IMG/VR virus record: IMGVR_UViG_3300034374_011850
Location: 1-34,801 of that record
Strand: one strand, 5' to 3'
Source: a virus
DNA: 34,801 nucleotides
Shown here: positions 13,285 to 19,277 of the stretch, one piece after another
Layout: each line of letters begins with the position of its first letter
Numbering within the stretch: the first letter of the stretch is position 1
Translations under genes and position numbers: made by a program
The notes under the pieces: model-generated
What the model was told of the DNA's origin: nothing
The model's database searches: none
Seen by the model: only the letters and a program-made list of their open reading frames with translations

Positions 13285-13464
13285 GTGACTACAGAGTTGC
13301 CGGATTCTGAGAACGTGCCGATCGTACGCGAACTCGAAAAACTTATAAAATTGAACGGCGGAAGTGGACCAACCACTTTGGCTAAGTTCAAAACGGACAT
13401 TGAAAGGCACAGGTTAAGCCTTTTTATGAGCTGGGATGCTAATGGTGAACTTAGAATCGAATGA
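13285..13464 (+). CDS. Small hypothetical protein
   Basis: A 59-residue protein. GTG 13285 is chosen over TTG 13276 because GAAGG lies 9 nt before it. The product VTTELPDSENVPIVRELEKL continues as a helical charged peptide ending SLFMSWDANGELRIE. Its 3' end overlaps the start of the next gene by 29 nt. The pattern VPIVRELEKLIKLNGGSGPTTLAKFKTDIERHRLSLF is not one I can name. Function is unknown. Confidence 0.6.
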   Translation: MTTELPDSENVPIVRELEKLIKLNGGSGPTTLAKFKTDIERHRLSLFMSWDANGELRIE

Positions 13465-13642
13465 AGTTGACCCTTTTGGGTTGCTTTATCGCGCTAAATG
13501 GAATGTTCCTACGGCTGCCAAGGCTCTAGGGGTGTCTGACGAGGAGTGTAAACAGCTTTTTCGGGACTATTGCGCACGCGTTTGGGCAGATGAAGAGGTA
13601 TGTGACTCAAAAAAGGCATATAAATCCGGCCCGGAGGGTTAG
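13436..13642 (+). CDS. Small protein with helix-turn-helix-like segment
   Basis: A 68-residue protein; ATG 13436 or the in-frame ATG 13442, the latter spaced better from GGGA. The middle, YRAKWNVPTAAKALGVSDEECKQLFRDYC, reads like a short helix-turn-helix (helix, T/A-A-A-x-x-L-G-V turn, recognition helix), as in FIS-type or replication-initiator-type small DNA binders. It overlaps its neighbours on both sides, typical of coupled phage genes. Sequence-specific DNA binding is inference. Confidence 0.65.
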   Translation: MLMVNLESNEVDPFGLLYRAKWNVPTAAKALGVSDEECKQLFRDYCARVWADEEVCDSKKAYKSGPEG

Positions 13643-13811
13643 ATCTAAGCCTTTATTGCTTCGTTTATGGTTCAAAGCCCTAGGTGAGCGGGCTTCGGAC
13701 TGTGATTTTGAGTCTGATTCTGTTGCGTGGATACGTACGGCGATATTTTGTACGTATTTTTTGACTAATTTGTTTATCTGTGCCGGTGTTGTTAGGCACT
13801 GGAACAACTGA
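13590..13811 (+). CDS. Small membrane protein, cyanophage-like
   Basis: A 73-residue protein with a basic N-terminus (MKRYVTQKRHINPARRVRSK) and one strong transmembrane segment near the C-terminus (VAWIRTAIFCTYFLTNLFICAGVVRHWNN). It overlaps the previous gene by 53 nt in another frame. A minus-strand frame over the same bases looks unselected. The pattern of an acidic stretch, an IRT and a single membrane helix ending in RHW recalls small membrane proteins of cyanophages. Function is unknown. Confidence 0.65.
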   Translation: MKRYVTQKRHINPARRVRSKPLLLRLWFKALGERASDCDFESDSVAWIRTAIFCTYFLTNLFICAGVVRHWNN

Positions 13812-13816
13812 CTGGT

Positions 13817-13954
13817 TTATTTGAAGTCCGGTCCTGGGTCTTCTTTGCCTTGAGCTACCGCCAAAGCTCGTTTGTAGAAAGGCGAGTTTGTTTTTCCGGC
13901 AGCTTCTAAGGCTGCTTTTACTTTCAGCCAGTTTTCGCGTGTTCTAGTGTCTAT
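13817..13954 (-). CDS. Small conserved-looking ORF without a canonical start (ENWLKVKAALEAAGKT)
   Basis: On the minus strand the frame is open from 13981 to TAA 13817-13819 and reads IDTRTRENWLKVKAALEAAG, then KTNSPFYKRALAVAQGKEDPGPDFK. The motif ENWLKVK..LEAAGKTNS.FYKRA is one I associate with cyanophage small proteins, so it appears to be a true coding sequence. But between the upstream stop and the motif there is no ATG, GTG or TTG. An ATA at 13954 is preceded at about 8 nt by TAGGG. Options are a rare start codon, a decayed gene that lost its 5' end, or loss of a start by sequence error. Confidence 0.45.
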   Translation of the reverse strand: MDTRTRENWLKVKAALEAAGKTNSPFYKRALAVAQGKEDPGPDFK

Positions 13955-14025
13955 GACGATATCCCTACTGAATAGCCACTTTTAAATGCTAATCAATAAG
14001 TTAGGTGTTTTTAAAACGTTTATAT

Positions 14026-14778
14026 TTAATTCAAAAACCAATCGAGCAGGATCTTCCACCACGGAATATCGGGCACCTCTTCCGTCTTTTCGGTCTGCTG
14101 CTCGTATAACAGATCTATGAGGCTCACGTCTTCCTGGCGGCTAAACTTGATTTTTTCAAGCTGCTTGAAGGTTTTGTCGTTGAGCTTTAGTTTCTCCGGC
14201 GGCACTGCGTCTAATTTGTGCCCCAGTAATTTCATTATCTTTATGGTTACCGGCAAAACGTACGTACCTTGTACGGCCATCATTCCCGTCATCAGTTCTT
14301 TGCCAAACTTTTCTTCGTCCCAATGTGCGTAACGAGTAGCCGGTCCGTAGTCCAGCTCGATCTCCATCTTCGCCAGCTCGGGGATTTGTTCAACGTATTG
14401 TTGATGGAACTTCCCTGTTTCTTTGTCGTATAGCTCATCGAGAGATTCCCAGCCAAATCCGAGCCCGTGGGCAATTTCGTGAATGAATACAGTCGCTACG
14501 AATGAAGTAAACCAGATCTTGGATGAGCTGTATTCGATCTTGACGTAACGTGTGCCGTCTTTTTCGAAGGGTTTGTAGGTCCGGGCGATGGTCGTTGTAT
14601 TTGGATCTGTGAATACGTCTATTTGAAGTACAACATTTTTATCTGGGGTTATATGCCCGTTCCAGAAGTTACAAGCTATTTTGGCTGCGTTTACGAGTTT
14701 TTTGTAGTAAATTTTACGCTCAGCTTTTAATTTGGATGCTCCTTCACCTATGAATGTGTAAGTTACGAGTTTAGCCAT
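14026..14778 (-). CDS. Leishmanolysin-like (M8-type) zinc metalloprotease
   Basis: A 250-residue protein starting MAKLVTYTFIGEGASKLKAE. At residues 100-107 is HEIAHGLG, the zinc-binding HExxHxxG of gluzincin/metzincin-type proteases. The residue after the usual spacing is Trp, not His; instead a third His follows about 45 residues on in YAHWDEEKFGKELMTGMM (His152, Met-turn Met163), the arrangement of leishmanolysin-type M8 peptidases. The wording HWDEx-FGxELMTG...PVTI...LLGH closely follows bacterial members. There is no signal peptide. The Trp-rich C-terminus ends IPWWKILLDWFLN. It lies in a minus-strand island inside the plus-strand region. Cytosolic or virion-carried protease activity is inferred. 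Confidence 0.8.
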   Translation of the reverse strand: MAKLVTYTFIGEGASKLKAERKIYYKKLVNAAKIACNFWNGHITPDKNVVLQIDVFTDPNTTTIARTYKPFEKDGTRYVKIEYSSSKIWFTSFVATVFIHEIAHGLGFGWESLDELYDKETGKFHQQYVEQIPELAKMEIELDYGPATRYAHWDEEKFGKELMTGMMAVQGTYVLPVTIKIMKLLGHKLDAVPPEKLKLNDKTFKQLEKIKFSRQEDVSLIDLLYEQQTEKTEEVPDIPWWKILLDWFLN

Positions 14779-14831
14779 ATTTAGGTTGTGTCTATTTTTA
14801 TTCTAGATCCCTGTCGACTTTGGTTTCTAGT

Positions 14832-15134
14832 TCAGTCATCGAGTTGCTCCACCCGTCTGAGAGCCGTGCCAATGTCTTCGTTCTGAAGAGCCACTGCAAG
14901 CTGTTCCTTCAAGCTCGGCGGCTTGGGGCGACGGGCGGCACGGAGTTGCTCAGCATCCCAAGGTGTCGCCTTCGGGATCCACTCACAGCACGCCTCCAAC
15001 TCTTGGTTTGCGCCCCATTGGGCGGCAAGAGCAGCAAATTTCATTTTGACTTCAAACATGCCAGAAGCTGTCAGTGCTTCGTCAGACCAGTGCTGCACCA
15101 GCTCCGGCGGAGGAATGACGGGGTGCTGTGTCAT
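14832..15134 (-). CDS. Conserved cyanophage/picocyanobacterial protein (QWGANQELEACCEW)
   Basis: A 100-residue protein starting MTQHPVIPPPELVQHWSDEA. The blocks AALAAQWGANQELEACCEWI and AEQLRAARRPKPPSLKEQLAVAL are typical of a hypothetical family I know mainly from Synechococcus/Prochlorococcus phages and hosts. It carries vicinal cysteines (CC) but no metal motif. Function is unknown. This is one of the stronger hints to a cyanobacterial host. It lies 53 bp upstream (in its own direction) of the metalloprotease. Confidence 0.8.
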   Translation of the reverse strand: MTQHPVIPPPELVQHWSDEALTASGMFEVKMKFAALAAQWGANQELEACCEWIPKATPWDAEQLRAARRPKPPSLKEQLAVALQNEDIGTALRRVEQLDD

Positions 15135-15171
15135 GGGTGATTAGTGGTAATGACTACTGAACACCAATTGT

Positions 15172-15399
15172 TTACTTTATTTTGTGTTTGGTTTTAATGC
15201 TTTGAATACTTTTATGTAAGTATCCGTAGTCGCGGGTTTCGGTGACCGCGGCGGGTTCACCGCACACATCACACGTCCCATGCCACATCGTACTAGCTCC
15301 TTCGCGAGGTTCACCATATAGTGTGCCGCAGAAATGGCAGCACTGGTACGCCTGTTCAAGCTTTTTGATGAATGTCCTATGGTTGATGTTCGGGTTCAT
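15172..15399 (-). CDS. Zinc-ribbon protein, paralogue of 17453-17704
   Basis: A 75-residue protein; ATG 15399 (MNPNINHRTFIKKLEQAYQC) lies inside the end of the upstream gene (23-nt overlap). Two CxxC pairs (CHFC near residue 21 and CDVC near 43) flank a GTLYGEP turn, giving a four-Cys zinc ribbon, followed by GEPAAVTETRDYGYL. The plus-strand gene at 17453-17704 has the same plan. Binding of nucleic acid or protein is likely; the target is unknown. A longer frame to 15522 only shadows the upstream gene. Confidence 0.75.
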   Translation of the reverse strand: MNPNINHRTFIKKLEQAYQCCHFCGTLYGEPREGASTMWHGTCDVCGEPAAVTETRDYGYLHKSIQSIKTKHKIK

Positions 15400-15937
15400 G
15401 GTCGGAGCCCCAGAAGTTTTCTGCCTTTTGAGCTTCGCGGTACAACCACTCGCGGATGTCTCCCCCCGTGGTTTGGTAAACGCCGAACTCGTCCTCACCG
15501 CTGGTTTGGATCTGGTCGGCAATGATCCTGAACATCTTAGCTAGCTTTTGGGTCCATACAGATCCGTAAAGATCTGAAGAATCCCCCACGATTTCGTACA
15601 GGGGTTTCTTCTCTGGGTTTTTGGGCGCTTCGAGTTTGATGTTCGGGGTTGGGTCTGGGTCTTCGACGAGTCGTAGGTCGTGTTCAATGGCGACCTTTTT
15701 CATTTCCTCAGAGTCCCGCAGTTCGTTGAAGGCGAGACTGCAGGCGCCCGACATGATGGAGGTTTCGCAATAACCCAGGGCGCCTAGTACACGCTCGAAC
15801 AGGAGGAACCACGAGTCCGATGAGATCTCCGTAGCATCTTCCATGAGCATGGTGAACGTGTGCTCAGGGAGTCCGTCGTACCGACCGCTGCCGCTGTAGT
15901 TGATCTTGATTTCGACCGCTGTGGTTGGATAGGTCAT
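15377..15937 (-). CDS. Hypothetical protein in the minus-strand accessory island
   Basis: A 186-residue protein starting MTYPTTAVEIKINYSGSGRY. The N-terminal half (GLPEHTFTMLMEDATEISSDSWFLLFERVLGALGY) looks alpha/beta and a Pro-rich linker (DPDPTPNIKLEAPKNPEKKP) precedes a helical C-terminal part. No motif is recognised. Its ATG overlaps the stop of the 15934-16140 gene (ATGA-like) and its end overlaps the zinc-ribbon gene, so these genes form one coupled operon. Confidence 0.75.
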   Translation of the reverse strand: MTYPTTAVEIKINYSGSGRYDGLPEHTFTMLMEDATEISSDSWFLLFERVLGALGYCETSIMSGACSLAFNELRDSEEMKKVAIEHDLRLVEDPDPTPNIKLEAPKNPEKKPLYEIVGDSSDLYGSVWTQKLAKMFRIIADQIQTSGEDEFGVYQTTGGDIREWLYREAQKAENFWGSDHEPEHQP

Positions 15938-16140
15938 TGGATGTTGCCAGTTTGAAGAAGCTCAAGGACGCGCTTGAGTTTGCCGCACCTTTCGGAATGA
16001 TGTTTGTATTCGGCTTGAAGATGGCTGAGGATTGCGACGGCAAGTGCTTCAAACTCCTCGCCGTCTAGGTATTCGTTCATGCTGTCATGTAGACGGTTTT
16101 CACGTTGTTCTAGGTAACAACCGTTGTTGATAGGTAGCAT
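15934..16140 (-). CDS. Small helical hypothetical protein
   Basis: A 68-residue protein; ATG 16140 (MLPINNGCYLEQRENRLHDS) is preferred because the longer TTG start at 16197 would overlap the 29-residue membrane peptide frame. It is largely helical (GEEFEALAVAILSHLQAEYKHHSERCGKLKRVLELL). It starts 10 nt after the membrane peptide's stop and its stop overlaps the next ATG. Function is unknown. Confidence 0.65.
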   Translation of the reverse strand: MLPINNGCYLEQRENRLHDSMNEYLDGEEFEALAVAILSHLQAEYKHHSERCGKLKRVLELLQTGNIQ

Positions 16141-16150
16141 GTCGGGTTGG

Positions 16151-16240
16151 TCAGGGGAGTACTTTGGATGCGAGCCAGAAGAAGAGGATGATTGCAAGGG
16201 TGTAGATGGCGAATATGATAAGCAGTGTTTGGATGGTCAC
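16151..16240 (-). CDS. 29-residue transmembrane peptide
   Basis: A short frame from GTG 16240 to TGA 16151-16153: VTIQTLLIIFAIYTLAIILF then FWLASKVLP, a single continuous membrane helix. Its GTG overlaps the stop of the methyltransferase gene (GTGA), and the next ATG follows 10 nt after its stop. The fit and the uninterrupted hydrophobic run argue that it is translated. Function is unknown; it may anchor or regulate something in the membrane. Confidence 0.6.
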   Translation of the reverse strand: MTIQTLLIIFAIYTLAIILFFWLASKVLP

Positions 16241-16854
16241 TTTTTGACGGTCCAGAGCTGCCAAGGGCAGAGTACACCCTTTTCAAGGGAGAGGAAGGAG
16301 TTGACGGCGGCATCTACGGAAATGCGCACAGACTCAGCGCCGTAGTCGTCGAATAGGATAGCACCACCTGATTTGACATGGGGCGCGTACAGAGCGATGT
16401 CACGCATGACTGAGGTGCTATCGTGCGCACCGTCGATGTACAGGATGTCGATGCCTTGTGTGAACTCGGCCTTGAGGCTCGGGTAGAGGTCCCACGAGCA
16501 GCCCTTTTCAATGCGGACTTTGCCGGGGTGCTTGGACTTGGCGACGTTGGATCGGGCTGTGAATTCGATCTGGGACAGCGTGGGATGCTGCTGGGGGTCC
16601 CGGATCATCTCCTCAGAGCCGGTGAACGGGTCGATACTGATCAGTCTGCTGTCGGGGTGTTCGAGCAAGTTGTCGGAGAACCAAACTGTCGACGCACCCT
16701 CATAAATGCCAATCTCGACGATTAAACGCCTATCAGATGGGCTAAATTGGAGTTCTGATGCTTCGGGCGTATTGTTGATGACCGCCCAAGATTTCAGTAA
16801 GTTTTGGATCCAGTCGTTGTGAATGCTATATTTCGGATCTAGACTGTGAGGCAT
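16237..16854 (-). CDS. Class I SAM-dependent methyltransferase (Methyltransf_24 type)
   Basis: A 205-residue protein. Motif I VEIGIYEGAS is at residues 46-55, the acidic post-I strand ISIDPF at 72-77, YIDGAHD at 139-145, and GGAILFDDYG at 163-172. This order is the Methyltransf_24/CmcI-like class, often found in sugar, antibiotic or surface-polymer O-methylation clusters. It is the first gene of the minus-strand island and diverges from the 16881 gene across a 26-bp space. Together with the FkbM enzyme at 18480-19196 it suggests that a phage-made or host glycan is methylated; the substrate is not known. Confidence 0.85.
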   Translation of the reverse strand: MPHSLDPKYSIHNDWIQNLLKSWAVINNTPEASELQFSPSDRRLIVEIGIYEGASTVWFSDNLLEHPDSRLISIDPFTGSEEMIRDPQQHPTLSQIEFTARSNVAKSKHPGKVRIEKGCSWDLYPSLKAEFTQGIDILYIDGAHDSTSVMRDIALYAPHVKSGGAILFDDYGAESVRISVDAAVNSFLSLEKGVLCPWQLWTVKK

Positions 16855-16860
16855 GGGGCC

Positions 16861-16880
16861 ATCAGCTTAGTGATATCAGT
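16861..16880 (+). promoter_or_regulatory. Leader element ATCAGCTTA before the 16881 gene
   Basis: ATCAGCTTA at 16861-16869 recurs before the terminase gene (28200-28208), and a variant ATCAGTTA lies directly before the HTH gene (22181-22188). Each sits within 20 nt of the start codon. It may be part of a promoter-proximal operator or a translation signal. Confidence 0.35.
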
Positions 16881-17096
16881 ATGATAAGGAAACCAAACTC
16901 CGACGTCAAGGAAGTAGATCTTTCAGGCGTGGATATTGCCAAGTACGTAACTAGCGCAAACCATACTGACGGGGATTCGGTGGTAATCAAGAGCGTGTGG
17001 GGCGACGAATGCTATGTAAGTTCTTGGCACTTGGCGCCTGAGAAAGAGCTTTATTTTGTTAGGAAGGCGATCGAAGAAGGGCGGCTGTTAGTTTAG
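16881..17096 (+). CDS. Small hypothetical protein
   Basis: A 71-residue protein starting MIRKPNSDVKEVDLSGVDIA. It looks like a compact alpha/beta protein (DGDSVVIKSVWGDECYVSSW strand pair, then ELYFVRKAIEEGRLLV helix). The start has no Shine-Dalgarno but carries the ATCAGCTTA leader element. It is followed by the tRNA gene. No family is recognised. Confidence 0.65.
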   Translation: MIRKPNSDVKEVDLSGVDIAKYVTSANHTDGDSVVIKSVWGDECYVSSWHLAPEKELYFVRKAIEEGRLLV

Positions 17097-17099
17097 TAG

Positions 17100-17108
17100 T
17101 GTTACAAT
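17100..17108 (+). promoter_or_regulatory. Extended -10 promoter before tRNA-Leu
   Basis: TGTTACAAT (TG, one base, TACAAT) lies 39 nt before the tRNA 5' end, just after the stop of the preceding gene. It fits the extended -10 series of the plus-strand units. No -35 is clear. Confidence 0.45.
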
Positions 17109-17147
17109 GGTGCTTGCTTCCGTATTGCGGGGGTATGCTCTGCTGGC

Positions 17148-17229
17148 GCCCGAGTGGTGGAATCGTAGACACACAGCATTTAAAATGCTGAGACGTTACG
17201 TCGTACGGGTTCAAGTCCCGTCTCGGGTA
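17148..17229 (+). tRNA. tRNA-Leu (anticodon UAA)
   Basis: An 82-nt class II tRNA. The acceptor stem GCCCGAG pairs with CTCGGGT (first pair G-U). The anticodon stem CAGCA/TGCTG encloses the loop TTTAAAA with anticodon TAA. A long variable arm (GACG-TTA-CGTC) is diagnostic of Leu/Ser, and the T arm ACGGG-TTCAAGT-CCCGT is canonical. CCA is not encoded (A then TC follow). It would help read UUA codons. Phage tRNAs are also common integration sites, but no attachment repeat or integrase is visible here. Confidence 0.95.
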
Positions 17230-17247
17230 TCACTTTAAATTATCGAC

Positions 17248-17487
17248 ATGAAAACTCACCCTTTGATCTGTAGAGTCGCCCGTGACCTTGCCGGATACCA
17301 CGGGAGAGCTGATTGGGAATCTTACGTCTTGGATGCGACTCACGCGATTCGAGCGGTGGCTGAGTGGACTGAAGATTTGCACAAAGATGCAAAGGCTGAT
17401 TTAGACCTCACAGACTGCTATATTACAGTGCCGTACTTACACGGCATTGTCGATGGAGCCTACGCAGGAGAACATACAGATTCTTAA
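17248..17487 (+). CDS. Hypothetical protein downstream of the tRNA
   Basis: A 79-residue protein starting MKTHPLICRVARDLAGYHGR. It is helical and acidic (SYVLDATHAIRAVAEWTEDLHKDAKADLDL), ending YITVPYLHGIVDGAYAGEHTDS. Its 3' end overlaps the zinc-ribbon gene by 35 nt. There is no Shine-Dalgarno and no recognised family. Confidence 0.65.
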   Translation: MKTHPLICRVARDLAGYHGRADWESYVLDATHAIRAVAEWTEDLHKDAKADLDLTDCYITVPYLHGIVDGAYAGEHTDS

Positions 17488-17704
17488 AAAGGCGAGAAAG
17501 GCTTGCCAAGCATGTGGTCTCCGGTACGGCGAAAGGTGCACTGGAGACGCGACGTTCAGCCGTGGCGTCTGTGACGTCTGTGACAAATTGACTGCTGTTA
17601 CGGAAGCCGACACATTCGGCTTTTTCTATCGGGGTATCTGTAATCTGAATCGGCGTAAGTCCCGCATTGAACGGGAATCCAAGCGTGTCACGACATCTAA
17701 TTGA
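17453..17704 (+). CDS. Zinc-ribbon protein, paralogue of 15172-15399
   Basis: An 83-residue protein; ATG 17453 (MEPTQENIQILKKARKACQA) is preferred to TTG 17447. Two CxxC pairs (CQAC and CDVC) lie on either side of GLRYGERCTGD, then KLTAVTEADTFGF. It matches the minus-strand zinc-ribbon protein block for block (C..C G.xYGE ... CDVC ... AVTE...(Y/F)G(Y/F)) but has a longer, basic C-terminus (NRRKSRIERESKRV). Two diverged copies on opposite strands 2 kb apart point to duplication or separate acquisition. Nucleic-acid binding is likely. Confidence 0.75.
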   Translation: MEPTQENIQILKKARKACQACGLRYGERCTGDATFSRGVCDVCDKLTAVTEADTFGFFYRGICNLNRRKSRIERESKRVTTSN

Positions 17705-18062
17705 ACTTTGTTTGCACGAGTTTTGGCACGAATCGTTCAACGAAGAAACGCTTAGTTCTGTAGCCAGAATGGCAGCAGTACTTAAAATCCTTGAAGACAA
17801 CGGAATTTCGATGACTCAAACTGAACAACCCAACATGAAGTTCGCTGTGGGCGACATGATCGGTAAACGAACGTGTTCTGCTGGTATGTCGTTACCTAAT
17901 AAGAAAGGCGAGGTTATGGGATATAAGAAGACATTAAGGAGGGACGGTAAGCCCCAGTGGCGCTACATCGTTAAGTTGGCGAATGGGCACACTGAGGAGT
18001 GGGTGCCTGGGATGGTGTATCTTTGTGATGACGATAAAGCGGAGCGAGTCGCTTTCGTATGA
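17685..18062 (+). CDS. Hypothetical protein upstream of dCMP deaminase
   Basis: A 125-residue protein. GTG 17685 (VSRHLIELCLHEFWHESFNE) is preferred to TTG 17667. It has a helical N-terminal part (about 1-40) and a C-terminal part from MKFAVGDMIGKRTC that looks like a small beta barrel (GEVMGYKKTLRRDGKPQWRYIVKLANGHTEEWVPG), as in SH3-like folds. Its stop overlaps the deaminase ATG (ATGA), so the two genes are coupled. Function is unknown. Confidence 0.65.
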   Translation: MSRHLIELCLHEFWHESFNEETLSSVARMAAVLKILEDNGISMTQTEQPNMKFAVGDMIGKRTCSAGMSLPNKKGEVMGYKKTLRRDGKPQWRYIVKLANGHTEEWVPGMVYLCDDDKAERVAFV

Positions 18063-18508
18063 GCGAGAAGTGGGATCGTAGGTTTTTAGACCTGGCGAAG
18101 CACGTCAGTGATTGGAGTCGCGATCCCTCGACTAAGGTTGGGGCTGTCGCAGTTAAAGATCGACGAGTCTTAGCGACCGGATATAACGGATTGCCTAGGG
18201 GCGTTGCGGATCTGCCTGGGCGGCTGAACAATCGGGAGGAAAAATACCTGCGCACAGTGCACGCCGAGGCGAATATTGTCGCGCAGGCTGCCCGATTTGG
18301 GATTGATTTATTTGGTGCTTCTGTTTATGTGTGGCCGTTTTTGCCTTGTAGCAACTGCACCACGCTGATGATTCAGGCCGGTATCCAGCGGATCGTTGTG
18401 CCTGATCTGCCGATACCGGACCGTTGGTTGTCGAACTTCAATCTGTCGATCGAAATGTTGCGCGAGGCCGGCGTGGATATTATGCAGCTTCCTGTCGAAC
18501 AGCAATAA
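18059..18508 (+). CDS. dCMP deaminase
   Basis: A 149-residue protein of the cytidine/deoxycytidylate deaminase family. The catalytic HAE is at residues 68-70 and the zinc ligands are in PCSNC at 96-100. The N-terminal RDPSTKVGAVAVKDRRVLATGYNGLPRGV is the substrate-binding part typical of dCMP deaminases. The enzyme makes dUMP from dCMP and so feeds dTMP synthesis during phage DNA replication. Its ATG overlaps the upstream stop; its 3' end overlaps the convergent FkbM gene by 29 nt. Confidence 0.92.
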   Translation: MSEKWDRRFLDLAKHVSDWSRDPSTKVGAVAVKDRRVLATGYNGLPRGVADLPGRLNNREEKYLRTVHAEANIVAQAARFGIDLFGASVYVWPFLPCSNCTTLMIQAGIQRIVVPDLPIPDRWLSNFNLSIEMLREAGVDIMQLPVEQQ

Positions 18509-19196
18509 ACATATTGTCGAAACCTCGGATTGCGGCGACCGAGTAGCCAAAGGTTACTTGGAGATATTTAAATAGTTCTGCGCGTTTTTGGTTGTAGGCA
18601 CCGGGACCATTGGACTCGAATACGATCGGCGGGTAATTAGAGTCCATGATTGACCATTCGGCGCCTTGCAGCACTTGAAGCTCGGCGCCTTCGACGTCTA
18701 GTTTGATCAGTCCGATGTCTTTAAATTCGAAGTCATCTAGGGTTGTTGTTTCGACAATTTCTTCGTGTTTGATTTGATCTTCTGCTGGTTTTATAAGGCT
18801 TGATCCGCCGCCATCTTCGCTGACGACGTAGAGAGATTTAACTTCGTAGGCGTCTTCTTTGTTTGTCAGGGCTACGTGCTCAGGATTGATGTTTGTTTTC
18901 TCGTTTAGGAAGATGTTGCCGCAGAGCTGGAAGTACGTGCGGCGTTGGGCTTCGAATGCTTCCACGGAAGCGAAGTGATCAGCAAGTAAAATGCTGTATG
19001 CGCCCATGTGCGCTCCGCCGTCGATAAAACGCTTGGTGCTGTCGGCGAATTGCTTGCAGAATTCAATTAGAGGGTGCTCAGGAATTCCGACGCGGAACAT
19101 TTGGCACAGACCTGAGTCGTCCTCGTTCATGAGGAACGCTGGTTTCGGCGTGGGAACGATTAGTTTTTGTTCGGGACCCCAAAGGAAACGTGTCAT
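18480..19196 (-). CDS. FkbM-family methyltransferase
   Basis: A 238-residue protein. SAM-binding motif I FIDGGAHMGAYSI (57-69), VEAFEAQ (78-84) and the family signature IKLDVEGAELQVLQGAE (164-180) are all present, then PPIVFESNG. FkbM enzymes transfer methyl groups to hydroxyls of sugars or polyketides and are common in glycan loci. It is a single minus-strand gene between the deaminase and the tailspike, divergent from the tailspike. With the other sugar-active enzymes of the window it suggests a methylated glycan. Confidence 0.88.
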   Translation of the reverse strand: MTRFLWGPEQKLIVPTPKPAFLMNEDDSGLCQMFRVGIPEHPLIEFCKQFADSTKRFIDGGAHMGAYSILLADHFASVEAFEAQRRTYFQLCGNIFLNEKTNINPEHVALTNKEDAYEVKSLYVVSEDGGGSSLIKPAEDQIKHEEIVETTTLDDFEFKDIGLIKLDVEGAELQVLQGAEWSIMDSNYPPIVFESNGPGAYNQKRAELFKYLQVTFGYSVAAIRGFDNMFIAVRQEAA

Positions 19197-19248
19197 TTCG
19201 GTTTTTATTGTGGCTGTATGTTAACACAAGTTTGGAAGGTTTTTGTTT

Positions 19249-19254
19249 TATACT
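19249..19254 (+). promoter_or_regulatory. Late-type -10 element before the tailspike
   Basis: TATACT (19249-19254) within TTTTATACTGTAAG, about 24 nt before the GTG start of the tailspike gene. The same TATACT is found before the glycosyltransferase at 21393. There is no TG extension and no clear -35. Confidence 0.45.
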
Positions 19255-19277
19255 GTAAGTAATAGGCTTTTTGCGCC

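Noticed and set aside
13607-13807. 66-codon minus-strand frame opposite the small membrane protein
   Set aside because: The plus-strand frame has a clear membrane helix and fits the gene run; the reverse frame has no such support.
17148-17229. tRNA-Leu as an attB/attP-type integration site
   Set aside because: No integrase, excisionase or repeated 3' tRNA segment seen in the window, so no support for an attachment site.
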